The position numbers and the translations under genes are program-made. DNA of 13,014 nucleotides from positions 1 through 13,014 of the forward strand of contig CAZVCJ010000112.1 of the NCBI GenBank assembly GCA_964625745.1, written 5' to 3'. Under the pieces are notes generated by a model. That model had not been told where the DNA came from and did no database searches. It saw only the letters and a program-made list of their open reading frames with translations. Each line of letters starts with the position of its first letter. The first letter of the stretch is position 1. This document shows, in pieces, positions 6,070 through 12,365 of this stretch. The DNA comes from CAZVCJ01 sp964625745 (GTDB lineage: Bacteria; Chloroflexota; Anaerolineae; VGOG01).

Positions 6070-7572
6070 ATGATCTCCATCGAGGGATTGAGCTTTCGCT
6101 TTCAGGGAAGTGCCCAATATGCCCTGCGTGACGTGAACCTGGAGATCGCCCCAGGGGAATTTGTGGTCATCGCCGGCCCGTCGGGATGTGGCAAGTCCAC
6201 CCTGGCCCTGGCTATCGGCGGTTACCTCTTCCGCCAATACGACGGGGAGGCCGCCGGCAAGGTAAGGGTAGCCGACATGGACGTGCGCCAATGTCCCATC
6301 TACGACGTAGCGGAGGTGGTGGGGCTGGTCCAGCAGAACCCTGAAGCCCAATTCTGCACGCTCACTGTACAGGATGAGGTGGCTTTTGGTCTGGAGAACC
6401 GCTGCCTGCCCAGGGATGAAATTCAGGACCGGATGGCCTGGGCGCTGAGTATCGTCGGCGCGGAGCACCTGGCCGGCCGCCTGTTGGCGACCCTCTCCGG
6501 CGGTGAGAAGCAAAAAGTCGCCATCGCAGCGATGATGGCCGCCAAGCCCCAGGTGCTGATTTTCGACGAGCCGACCTCGAACCTGGACCCCACGGCCACC
6601 GCCGAGGTTTTCCAGGTCATCGAGCACATACAGGCCAGGGCGGGCATCACCGTGCTGGTCATCGAGCACAAGGTGGACTACCTGTTGCCTTTCAAGCCTC
6701 GCCTGGTAGCGATGGAACAAGGCCGCATCGTTTACGACGGTCCCGTCACCGAAGCGCACCCCCCCCGATCGTTGCCTGCCCGGCGGCCCTCCCATCCCTT
6801 CAGCTACGCTCAGGGCAGGCCTTCGGCAACCATCGGCGAGGAGCCTGTCATCTGTGTGGAGGACTTGCACGTGGGCTACAACGCTGCGCCCGTCCTACGT
6901 GGCGTCTCACTGGAGATCTGGCCGGGAGAGTTCGTGGCAGTGATGGGCGACAACGGCTCCGGCAAGACCACCTTTCTCCAAAGCCTGCTGGGGCTGCTCA
7001 AGCCGACCCAGGGGCGGGTAGAGGTGTTGGGGCAAGACACTCGCCATATTTCCATCTCTCGGCTGGCCCGGCAGGTGGGGTTCGTCTTCCAGAACCCGGA
7101 CCACCAGCTTTTTGCCGAGAGCGTCTGGCAAGAGGCCACCTTTGCCCCCCGCAATTTCGGCGCTCTGGACGAAGCGACCCAGGCGCGGGTCGAAGCACTG
7201 CTGGCCCGCTGTGGACTGGGAGACCGCACGCACGACCATCCCTACCGATTGAGCTACGGGGAGAAGCGCCGCCTGAACCTGATTTCGGTGCTGGCTTACG
7301 CCCCCCGGCTCATCCTGCTGGACGAGCTGCTCATTGGCCAGGATCCCGGCAACGCGGCCTTTCTCCTGGGCCTGCTACACGAGCGGGTGGAGCAGGGCGA
7401 CACGGTGATCATGGTCAACCACCATCCAGAGGTTACCTGCCGCTACGCTAGCCGATTGATCTTTTTCAACAGTGGCCAGGCCGTTGTGGATGCGCCGACA
7501 GAGGAAGGGTTCCGACAATTGGCTGCCCTGGGGAAGGAAGTCTACTTGCCCTCGACAAGGAGGCGGCCATGA
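6070..7572 (+). CDS. ECF transporter double ATPase (fused EcfA-EcfA')
   Basis: The 500-residue protein contains two complete ABC ATPase domains in one chain, as in YkoD-type proteins, and would power the adjacent S and T components from the cytoplasmic side. Domain 1 has Walker A GPSGCGKS (36-43), Q-loop VQQNPEAQF (87-95), signature LSGGEKQ (142-148), Walker B VLIFDEPTSNLDP (162-174) and H200. Domain 2 has Walker A GDNGSGKTT (293-301), Q-loop FQNPDHQLF (340-348), signature LSYGEKRR (394-401), Walker B LILLDELLIGQDP (414-426) and HH at 451-452. In domain 2 the residues after Walker B read DELLIGQDP rather than DEPTxGLD, and Tyr replaces Gly in the signature. The interdomain linker (about 229-256) contains an interspersed repeat. 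It lies 7 nt after the S-component gene and overlaps ecfT by four bases. Confidence 0.93.
   Translation: MISIEGLSFRFQGSAQYALRDVNLEIAPGEFVVIAGPSGCGKSTLALAIGGYLFRQYDGEAAGKVRVADMDVRQCPIYDVAEVVGLVQQNPEAQFCTLTVQDEVAFGLENRCLPRDEIQDRMAWALSIVGAEHLAGRLLATLSGGEKQKVAIAAMMAAKPQVLIFDEPTSNLDPTATAEVFQVIEHIQARAGITVLVIEHKVDYLLPFKPRLVAMEQGRIVYDGPVTEAHPPRSLPARRPSHPFSYAQGRPSATIGEEPVICVEDLHVGYNAAPVLRGVSLEIWPGEFVAVMGDNGSGKTTFLQSLLGLLKPTQGRVEVLGQDTRHISISRLARQVGFVFQNPDHQLFAESVWQEATFAPRNFGALDEATQARVEALLARCGLGDRTHDHPYRLSYGEKRRLNLISVLAYAPRLILLDELLIGQDPGNAAFLLGLLHERVEQGDTVIMVNHHPEVTCRYASRLIFFNSGQAVVDAPTEEGFRQLAALGKEVYLPSTRRRP
6796..6826 (-). repeat. Interspersed repeat copy 4, inverted
   Basis: CCCTTCAGCTACGCTCAGGG, then CAGGCCTTCGG, is the reverse complement of the same element (CCCTGAGCGTAGCTGAAGGG). 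It is translated in frame as HPFSYAQGRPSA in the linker between the two ATPase domains. Confidence 0.75.
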
Positions 7573-8336
7573 AACCGCGCCTCACGTATCAGCCTGGCCA
7601 TTCCATACTGCACCGCCTCCACCCGCTGGTCAAAGGAGCCTGGATGCTCTTTGGAACGATCCTCGTGTTCGTCGTCCCTGACCCGTGGGCGGTCCTGGCC
7701 GTGCTGGGCCTGGTGCTTGTGGCCTTCTCCGTGGCCGGCCTGCGCCTGGGCCAGGTACGGGGGACGCGGCTGTTCGTCACCACAGCCCTCCTGCTGGGTG
7801 GCCTGCAAATTCTGTTCGTGCGCCAGGGACCGGTGCTGGTGCAGATAGGACCGCTGGCTCCCACTATCGGCGGGGTAAAGGCTGGCGTCTACGTGGCCGG
7901 GCGCTTCCTGAGCGTGGTGTTTCTGAGCTATCTCTTTGTCCTGACCACCGATCCCAACAGCCTGGCCTACGCCCTGATGCAGGCAGGACTGCCCTATCGC
8001 TACGGGTTCGCTCTGATCACGGCCCTGCGTTTGGTACCGATTTTCGAGCAGGAGGGGCAAATCGTCTACAACGCCCAATTGGCACGAGGGGTGCAATACG
8101 ACGCGCGCAGCCCACGCCGTTTCCTGACCCTGGCCCGGCAGTTCTTCTTGCCTTTGCTGGTCTCGGCACTGGGCAAAGTGGACGCCCTGGCTGTCTCGAT
8201 GGAAGGCCGCTGCTTCGGCAAGTATCCTGGCCGCACGTTTCTGAGAACGGTCCACTTTACGCGGTGGGATGCCGCAGCAGCCATCCTATTGTTGCTCGTC
8301 ACCGTGGCCACGGCGAGTGCGCTGGCCGTTCTTTAG
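7569..8336 (+). CDS. ecfT: ECF transporter transmembrane (T) component
   Basis: EcfT couples the ATPases to the S component in the membrane. The 255-residue protein starts with a cytoplasmic stretch ending LHPLVKGAW (17-25), then hydrophobic helices at about 26-56, 69-86 and 106-126 and a C-terminal one at 234-255. The two coupling helices carry the family's Ala-Arg-Gly-type motifs: NAQLARGVQYDAR (168-180) and SMEGRCFGKYPGRT (210-223, with EGR in place of ARG). ATG overlaps the ATPase stop as ATGA, and AAGGAGG (7558-7564) is just upstream, so the three ECF genes are tightly co-translated. Homology is to the T subunits of modular ECF systems such as YkoC; the substrate is set by the S component, not by this gene. 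Confidence 0.92.
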   Translation: MKPRLTYQPGHSILHRLHPLVKGAWMLFGTILVFVVPDPWAVLAVLGLVLVAFSVAGLRLGQVRGTRLFVTTALLLGGLQILFVRQGPVLVQIGPLAPTIGGVKAGVYVAGRFLSVVFLSYLFVLTTDPNSLAYALMQAGLPYRYGFALITALRLVPIFEQEGQIVYNAQLARGVQYDARSPRRFLTLARQFFLPLLVSALGKVDALAVSMEGRCFGKYPGRTFLRTVHFTRWDAAAAILLLLVTVATASALAVL

Positions 8337-8379
8337 CTACATGAAAACGTATCCAAGCACATCAAAGCGGCGGGGAGAA

Positions 8380-8469
8380 CTGTCAACGGATTCCAGGATC
8401 GGATTGAACGGATTAGGTGCTCCACACGTGCGATTTCCGCTCAATCCGTTCCAATAAATCCGTTGACAG
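8380..8469. repeat. Inverted repeat with internal AACGGATT repeats in the ecfT downstream spacer
   Basis: ACTGTCAACGGATT (8380-8393) is exactly inverted at 8456-8469. Inside the arms, a further GGATTGAACGGATT (8401-8414) is partly mirrored by CTCAATCCGTTCC, so the octamer AACGGATT occurs twice per arm. The element fills much of the 194-bp gap between ecfT and the cytochrome gene. It lacks a T-run, so it looks more like a mobile-type or REP-like palindromic repeat than a terminator, although the transcript could fold into a long hairpin. Confidence 0.75.
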
Positions 8470-8530
8470 TATTCGCTCTCATCATTCCCCTGCTTTGGAG
8501 TGCTATGAAACGTATCGAGGAGAGCACACG

Positions 8531-9463
8531 ATGTTTGCTTCCAAAACGTCCCGCATCTTGCTGATCCTGGCACTCCTGGTCATTTTGGTCGTTGGAGGCG
8601 GCGTCCTGGCCGCTGTCGCCGGTGTAAAGAGCCTTGCGCCTGTGCGCCTGGCCTTCCACTATCCCTGGAGCAACCTGGTCCAAGAGGCGGACACGATGAA
8701 CCAGTGTTACGACTGTCACGAGCCGGCTGACTCTCACACCTGCAATTCCTGCCACGACGACCACGGCTCGGCTGAGATGGCCAACGTGCCCTTCGACGAC
8801 CTGATCTTGCTCGCCGGCGACGTGCCCGATCCGGGGTACATCGCGGTCAACGACATCCTGCCCTACCGCGACCAGCCGGGCACCCATCTGGCTCTGCTCG
8901 ATTTTCTGGCCGACCACGGCGTGACCGATTTCGAGAGCGTGACCCTGGCCTCCCGTGACGAGGGATTCGTGACCTTTGAGCGGCCCAATCTGACTGGCGA
9001 GGCATGGCTCATGCCCCACGTGGACGGGGTGCGCTTTGCCGCCGAAAACCTGCACATCTCCACCTGGCTGAAGGGCGTGTGGCGCATCATCGTCGTCGGC
9101 ACGGAAAGGCCGCTGACGATGGATGGCTATCGCACCTCCATCGGTCGGCTGCTGCTGGGGCCGACCCGCTCGGTGACCATTGAGCAGACCGATGTGATGC
9201 TCAGGAGCGATACCGACGGCCAGGTGCGCAAGGGCAAGACGGCTTCGCGGATCGAGGGGGCGGGGCTGGCAGACATCGTCGGCGATCCCGACTTCGATAC
9301 GCTTCTGGTTCGCGACGCGGAAGGGCAGGAGCACACCCTGACAGCCGCCGAAGCCAAAGGCGCAGTGCTGGCCCAAATGGGGCAGAAGGTCGTCCTGGTC
9401 CTACCGGGGCGCGGCCGGGCACAGTGGATAACCGATGTAGTCGAGCTCGTGTCGGAGGAGTAG
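8531..9463 (+). CDS. Membrane-anchored diheme cytochrome c with uncharacterised C-terminal domain
   Basis: An N-terminal membrane segment (about residues 8-30) is followed by two heme c attachment motifs close together, CYDCH (59-63) and CNSCH (71-75), with further His at 67, 69 and 78. Like other c-type cytochromes it should act outside the cytoplasmic membrane. The rest, about 230 residues, is not a cytochrome. It appears to hold two related beta-rich modules (about 93-190 and 195-307), with DFESVTLASRDEGFV, an EAWLMPHVDGVRF segment, WLKGVWRIIVVG (179-190) and FDTLLVRDAEGQEHTL. Part of this resembles the N-terminal region of the next protein. Start ATG 8531 is chosen because GAGGAG (8517-8522) lies 8 nt upstream; a longer in-frame reading begins inside the upstream palindromic repeat. 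It is followed after 3 nt by the lipoprotein phosphodiesterase. The role is unknown; electron delivery to a metal or cofactor centre is conceivable. Confidence 0.82.
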   Translation: MFASKTSRILLILALLVILVVGGGVLAAVAGVKSLAPVRLAFHYPWSNLVQEADTMNQCYDCHEPADSHTCNSCHDDHGSAEMANVPFDDLILLAGDVPDPGYIAVNDILPYRDQPGTHLALLDFLADHGVTDFESVTLASRDEGFVTFERPNLTGEAWLMPHVDGVRFAAENLHISTWLKGVWRIIVVGTERPLTMDGYRTSIGRLLLGPTRSVTIEQTDVMLRSDTDGQVRKGKTASRIEGAGLADIVGDPDFDTLLVRDAEGQEHTLTAAEAKGAVLAQMGQKVVLVLPGRGRAQWITDVVELVSEE

Positions 9464-9466
9464 GCC

Positions 9467-10639
9467 ATGCCTGACAACCGTCCTGTCAAAATCCGAACCC
9501 TGAGCCTTCTGGCGCTCGTGCTCCTTTTGTGCCTGGCAGGCTGCGGGCAAGCCTGGGAGGCGACCGTCGTTGCCCCGGATGGTAGCGCCTTCCCTGTGGA
9601 CAGCAAAGTCCTCGCCAGCCTGGCCGGCTTTGCCGAGGAGGGACAGGACCTCCCCCTGGAGTGGGTGCTCTGGACAGCGGGGCACCGGGTGATCGAGCGC
9701 CTGATCGTGAGCGAGCCGGAGGGCGCTCGGCACGAGTTCGACTGGGCGGCTGTGGCCAGCGACGCCTGGTGGGGAAAGGATGGGAAACTATCCATCGGTG
9801 GCGAATCGTTCCCGGTTTCCCACCTGGAGATCAAGCCGCCGCTCCTGCTGGAACAGGTCGAGGCGGACATCACCGACATCGCGCCGACGGTCGCCGTGGC
9901 GCTGGGTCTACCGTTCCCAGCTCAGGCCACCGGCCAGGCGCTGAAAGCACCCCCGGCCAGTCACGTGCTGCTCCTCTTTCTCGACGGTTTTGGCTACGTG
10001 CGCTACGTTGAGGCCCGCGACGCGGGGCTGATCCCCAACCTTGCCGCGCTGGACGAGCCCTTGGTCGGCCTGACTGTCTACCCACCCTGCACCAACGTGG
10101 CATCAGCGGCCCTGCTCACCGGCGCGCCGCCGGAGGTCAACGGAGTGGACCAGCGGGGCATCCGCAAGACGGAGGTGGAAACGTTATTCGACGTTGCCAG
10201 CGCCGCCGGGCGGCAGGTCGTGGCCGTCGAGGGCGAGGCGCTGGCCTTCAACCTGCGCAACTCCGCGATGCAGCTCTCCGGCGACCGCGACGGCAATGGC
10301 AGCACCGACGACAACGTGCTGGCCAACGCCCTGGCTGTGCTGGACGAGGGGATGCCCGACCTGTTCTACGTCCATTTCCACGGCATTGACGACGCCGGGC
10401 ACACCTACGGCCCCAACGCGCCGGAAGAGGAGGCCGTCATCCGCCAGGTAGACGCGGCGGTGGGACAGTTGCTCGCAGCGCTGCCTGCCGATACACTCAT
10501 CGTCATTTTTGCCGACCACGGGATGCATCGGGTCGAGCCTGCCCTGAGCGTGGCCGAAGGGGAAGAAGGGAGGTTAGGTAATCACGGAAATCTGATTGAG
10601 CGGGATATGTTCATTCCCATCTTTGTAGCTGCAAAATGA
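9467..10639 (+). CDS. Lipoprotein phosphodiesterase of the nucleotide pyrophosphatase/alkaline phosphatase superfamily
   Basis: A signal peptide ends in the lipobox LAGC (23-26), so the mature protein should be anchored outside the membrane at C26. The catalytic half (about 163-390) has the complete two-metal set of the type I phosphodiesterase/NPP family: D173 in FLDGFG, T209 as likely nucleophile in PPCTNVAS, D308 and H312 in DDAGHTYGP, D350 and H351 in DHGMH, and H373 in GNHGN. The first part (28-160) is a non-catalytic module similar in pattern to the cytochrome tail, ending with DIAPTVAVALGLPFP, a phrase more often found near the C-terminus of related phosphatases. An interspersed repeat is translated (PALSVAEGEEG) between DHGMH and GNHGN without breaking the frame. 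The upstream GGAGGAG spans the end of the cytochrome gene, so the two are coupled. The substrate is unknown; a nucleotide or dinucleotide-cofactor phosphodiester is possible. Confidence 0.85.
   Translation: MPDNRPVKIRTLSLLALVLLLCLAGCGQAWEATVVAPDGSAFPVDSKVLASLAGFAEEGQDLPLEWVLWTAGHRVIERLIVSEPEGARHEFDWAAVASDAWWGKDGKLSIGGESFPVSHLEIKPPLLLEQVEADITDIAPTVAVALGLPFPAQATGQALKAPPASHVLLLFLDGFGYVRYVEARDAGLIPNLAALDEPLVGLTVYPPCTNVASAALLTGAPPEVNGVDQRGIRKTEVETLFDVASAAGRQVVAVEGEALAFNLRNSAMQLSGDRDGNGSTDDNVLANALAVLDEGMPDLFYVHFHGIDDAGHTYGPNAPEEEAVIRQVDAAVGQLLAALPADTLIVIFADHGMHRVEPALSVAEGEEGRLGNHGNLIERDMFIPIFVAAK
10534..10561 (+). repeat. Interspersed repeat copy 5
   Basis: GAGCCTGCCCTGAGCGTGGC followed by CGAAGGGG is a copy of the same element, translated in frame between the DHGMH and GNHGN metal motifs of the phosphodiesterase. 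Confidence 0.7.
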
Positions 10640-10644
10640 GGGGG

Positions 10645-10759
10645 TCTTTGGGAGTTGTTGTGGGGAGCGAGCCGGAGTCCTCAACTTGTTGAGGTTTGCC
10701 GCGCTGCCCCCTCAACAAGTTGAGGACTCCGATACCGTCACCCTGCGAAACCCCAAAGA
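10645..10759. repeat. Large nested palindromic element between two lipoprotein genes
   Basis: A perfect 22-bp inverted repeat occupies 10673-10694 and 10710-10731 (arms begin CGGAGTCC and end GGACTCCG) around a 15-bp loop. Each arm also contains CCTCAAC and GTTGAGG separated by 2 bp, so it can fold on itself. An outer pair, TCTTTGGG (10645-10652) and CCCAAAGA (10752-10759), encloses the whole. There is no adjacent T-run. It is probably a REP/MITE-like repeat, which may also attenuate transcription or protect mRNA between the phosphodiesterase and the downstream transport genes. Confidence 0.8.
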
Positions 10760-10796
10760 GCCAAAATAAGCAAATACTCAGATTGAGGAGGAGAAG

Positions 10797-11642
10797 ATGC
10801 GAATTAAAGTTGTTCTGACGATGACGCTGTTGCTGGTCCTGGGACTGGCCGGCTGCGGCGGTGGAGCTCCCGAGGTGGATTGGACCCTCGGCGTCAGCGG
10901 CGCGGTGAGCAGCCCGCTGTCCCTGAGCTATGCTGACCTGGCCGGCATGGCCCAGACTGACCTGAAGGATATCCTGATGGAGAAGTCGCTGGGGGAGGAC
11001 ACGACCGGCGACTGGAGCGGCGTAGCGTTGGCCGAGATCCTGACCAGGGCCGGAGCCGGCGAGTACGTGAGCATCACCGTCATTGCCGCCGATGGCTATG
11101 CCATCGAGATCAGCAAAGACGAACTGCAGGACGCCATCGTCGCCCTGAAGGAAAACGGAAAATGGATCGCCGAAGCCGACCCCGACCACGGCCCCATCCG
11201 CCTGGTCTGCCCCCACACACCGGCCAACCGCTGGGTCTTCCAACTGATGGAGCTCCAGGTGAACGCCCAGGCTGCCGGCGTGCCCGAAAACGCCGCCCTC
11301 AAGATCACCGGCAACGTGGAGACGCAGGTCGGCTGGACCGAGGAGAAGATCCGCTCCATGGACGCCATTGAGGCCGAGTTCACGAACAAGGAAGGTGTGA
11401 CCGAAACTTACACCGGCGTGCGCATCGCCGACCTGCTGGGCAAGGCCGGCCCCAAGGCCGACGCCACGACGCTGGTGTTCGTCGCTGACGACGGCTATAC
11501 CGCTGAGGTGCCGCTGGCCGACATCGAAGGTTGTGCCGATTGCATCGTCTCCTTCCGCAACCAGGGTGGCTTTAGCATCGTCGCGTCCGGCTTCCCCGGC
11601 AGCGTCCAGATCAAGGGCATCGTCGAAATCCAGGTCAGGTAG
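10797..11642 (+). CDS. Lipoprotein of two molybdopterin-binding-like repeats (candidate binding protein)
   Basis: A signal peptide ends in LAGC (17-20), so the mature protein should be a surface lipoprotein. The 281-residue chain has two repeats of about 115 residues recalling the oxidoreductase molybdopterin-binding fold. The first (31-155) has LGVSGAVSSPLSLSYADLAG, WSGVALAEILTRA (73-85) and AADGYAIEISKDEL (97-110). The second (168-281) has LKITGNVETQVGW, YTGVRIADLLGKA (205-217), ADDGYTAEVPLADI (230-243) and a final VEIQV. The same signatures occur in the tail of the ECF S-component protein. No canonical Mo-ligand Cys is obvious; the cysteines are C138, C246 and C249. AGGAGG (10786-10791) gives a strong start. 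The next gene, a TupB-type permease, begins within its stop region, so this protein stands where TupA would be expected. A role as binding protein is inferred from position only. Confidence 0.82.
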   Translation: MRIKVVLTMTLLLVLGLAGCGGGAPEVDWTLGVSGAVSSPLSLSYADLAGMAQTDLKDILMEKSLGEDTTGDWSGVALAEILTRAGAGEYVSITVIAADGYAIEISKDELQDAIVALKENGKWIAEADPDHGPIRLVCPHTPANRWVFQLMELQVNAQAAGVPENAALKITGNVETQVGWTEEKIRSMDAIEAEFTNKEGVTETYTGVRIADLLGKAGPKADATTLVFVADDGYTAEVPLADIEGCADCIVSFRNQGGFSIVASGFPGSVQIKGIVEIQVR

Positions 11643-11646
11643 GAGG
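11641..11646 (+). promoter_or_regulatory. Ribosome binding site deciding the tupB start
   Basis: AGGAGG, overlapping the last two bases of the upstream TAG stop, is followed after 5 nt by ATA and then by codons for a normal TupB N-terminus. It argues for initiation at 11652 rather than at a later GTG. Confidence 0.7.
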
Positions 11647-11651
11647 CTACC

Positions 11652-12365
11652 ATAGACGAGATCCTGTCCGGCCTGACCGAGGCCATTCGCCTGATCTTTA
11701 CGCTCGACCCGGCCCTCTTCGAGATTGTGGTGCTGTCGCTGCGCGTCTCGGGCACAGCGCTGCTGTTCAGCACGCTCATCGGCATTCCACTGGGCGCAGC
11801 GCTGGGCTTGAGTCGTTTCTTTGGGCGACGGATGGTCATCGCCCTGCTGTACACCGGCATGGGCTTCCCGCCAGTGGTCGTGGGGCTATTCGTCTACCTG
11901 ATGCTGTCGCGCAGTGGACCGCTGGGGCAACTGAATTCGCCGCTGATCCCGTCGCTGTTCACCCCCGGCGCGATGATCGTCGCCCAGACTGTCATCTCCT
12001 TCCCGCTGGTGGCAGGCTTCACCATGGCCGCCGTGATGGGGGTGGACCCTCAGTTGCGCCTCCAGGTCCGGGCGCTGGGTGCTACCAACTGGCAGACGAC
12101 CCTGGCCATCCTGACCGAGGCACGCATCGGCGTGATCGTATCCATCATCGCCGGCTTTGGCAGCATCATCTCCGAGGTGGGCGCGGTGATGATGGTCGGC
12201 GGCAACATCGAGCATAGTACGCGGGTGCTGACCACGGCCATTGTGCTGGAGACGCGCAAAGGCAACTTTGACCTGGCCATGGCCATTGGCGTAGTCTTAT
12301 TGGGATTATCGTTTCTTACCAACGTGGCCATGCTCCGCCTGCAAGGCAGGACGTTCGACGCATGA
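11652..12365 (+). CDS. tupB: Tungstate/molybdate-type ABC transporter permease (TupB-like), probable ATA start
   Basis: TupB forms the membrane channel of the tungstate ABC importer. The reading frame is open from the upstream stop, and the encoded N-terminus DEILSGLTEAIRLIFTLDPA leads into VVLSLRVSGTALLFSTLIGI, as TupB proteins do. The EAA-type coupling loop is RALGATNWQTTLAILTEARI (140-159), and the late MMVGGNIEHSTRVLTTAIVL (180-199) recalls the TupB/WtpB signature. Several hydrophobic helices are evident (about 30-52, 62-86, 105-131, 159-184, 205-226). With the start at ATA 11652, supported by AGGAGG 5 nt upstream, the length is 237 residues, near normal. The first conventional start codon in the frame, other than a poorly placed CTG, is GTG 11727, which would remove 25 residues and has no clear site. 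It overlaps the ATPase gene by ATGA. Specificity for tungstate over molybdate cannot be told from sequence alone. Confidence 0.85.
   Translation: MDEILSGLTEAIRLIFTLDPALFEIVVLSLRVSGTALLFSTLIGIPLGAALGLSRFFGRRMVIALLYTGMGFPPVVVGLFVYLMLSRSGPLGQLNSPLIPSLFTPGAMIVAQTVISFPLVAGFTMAAVMGVDPQLRLQVRALGATNWQTTLAILTEARIGVIVSIIAGFGSIISEVGAVMMVGGNIEHSTRVLTTAIVLETRKGNFDLAMAIGVVLLGLSFLTNVAMLRLQGRTFDA

Noticed and set aside
5974..6870. Leftward open frame opposite the ECF ATPase (298 codons)
   Set aside because: Antisense to a clear ABC ATPase, no recognisable domain or well-placed ribosome binding site.
8463..8468. TTGACA as a promoter -35 for the cytochrome gene
   Set aside because: No acceptable -10 box lies 16-18 bp downstream, and the hexamer is part of the inverted repeat arm.
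8380..8469. Intrinsic terminator for the ECF operon
   Set aside because: The inverted repeat has a long loop and no following T-run, so it is listed as a repeat instead.
8441..9376. Leftward open frame opposite the cytochrome gene (311 codons)
   Set aside because: The plus strand encodes a signal anchor and two CxxCH motifs; the antisense frame has low-complexity, His/Gln-rich content.
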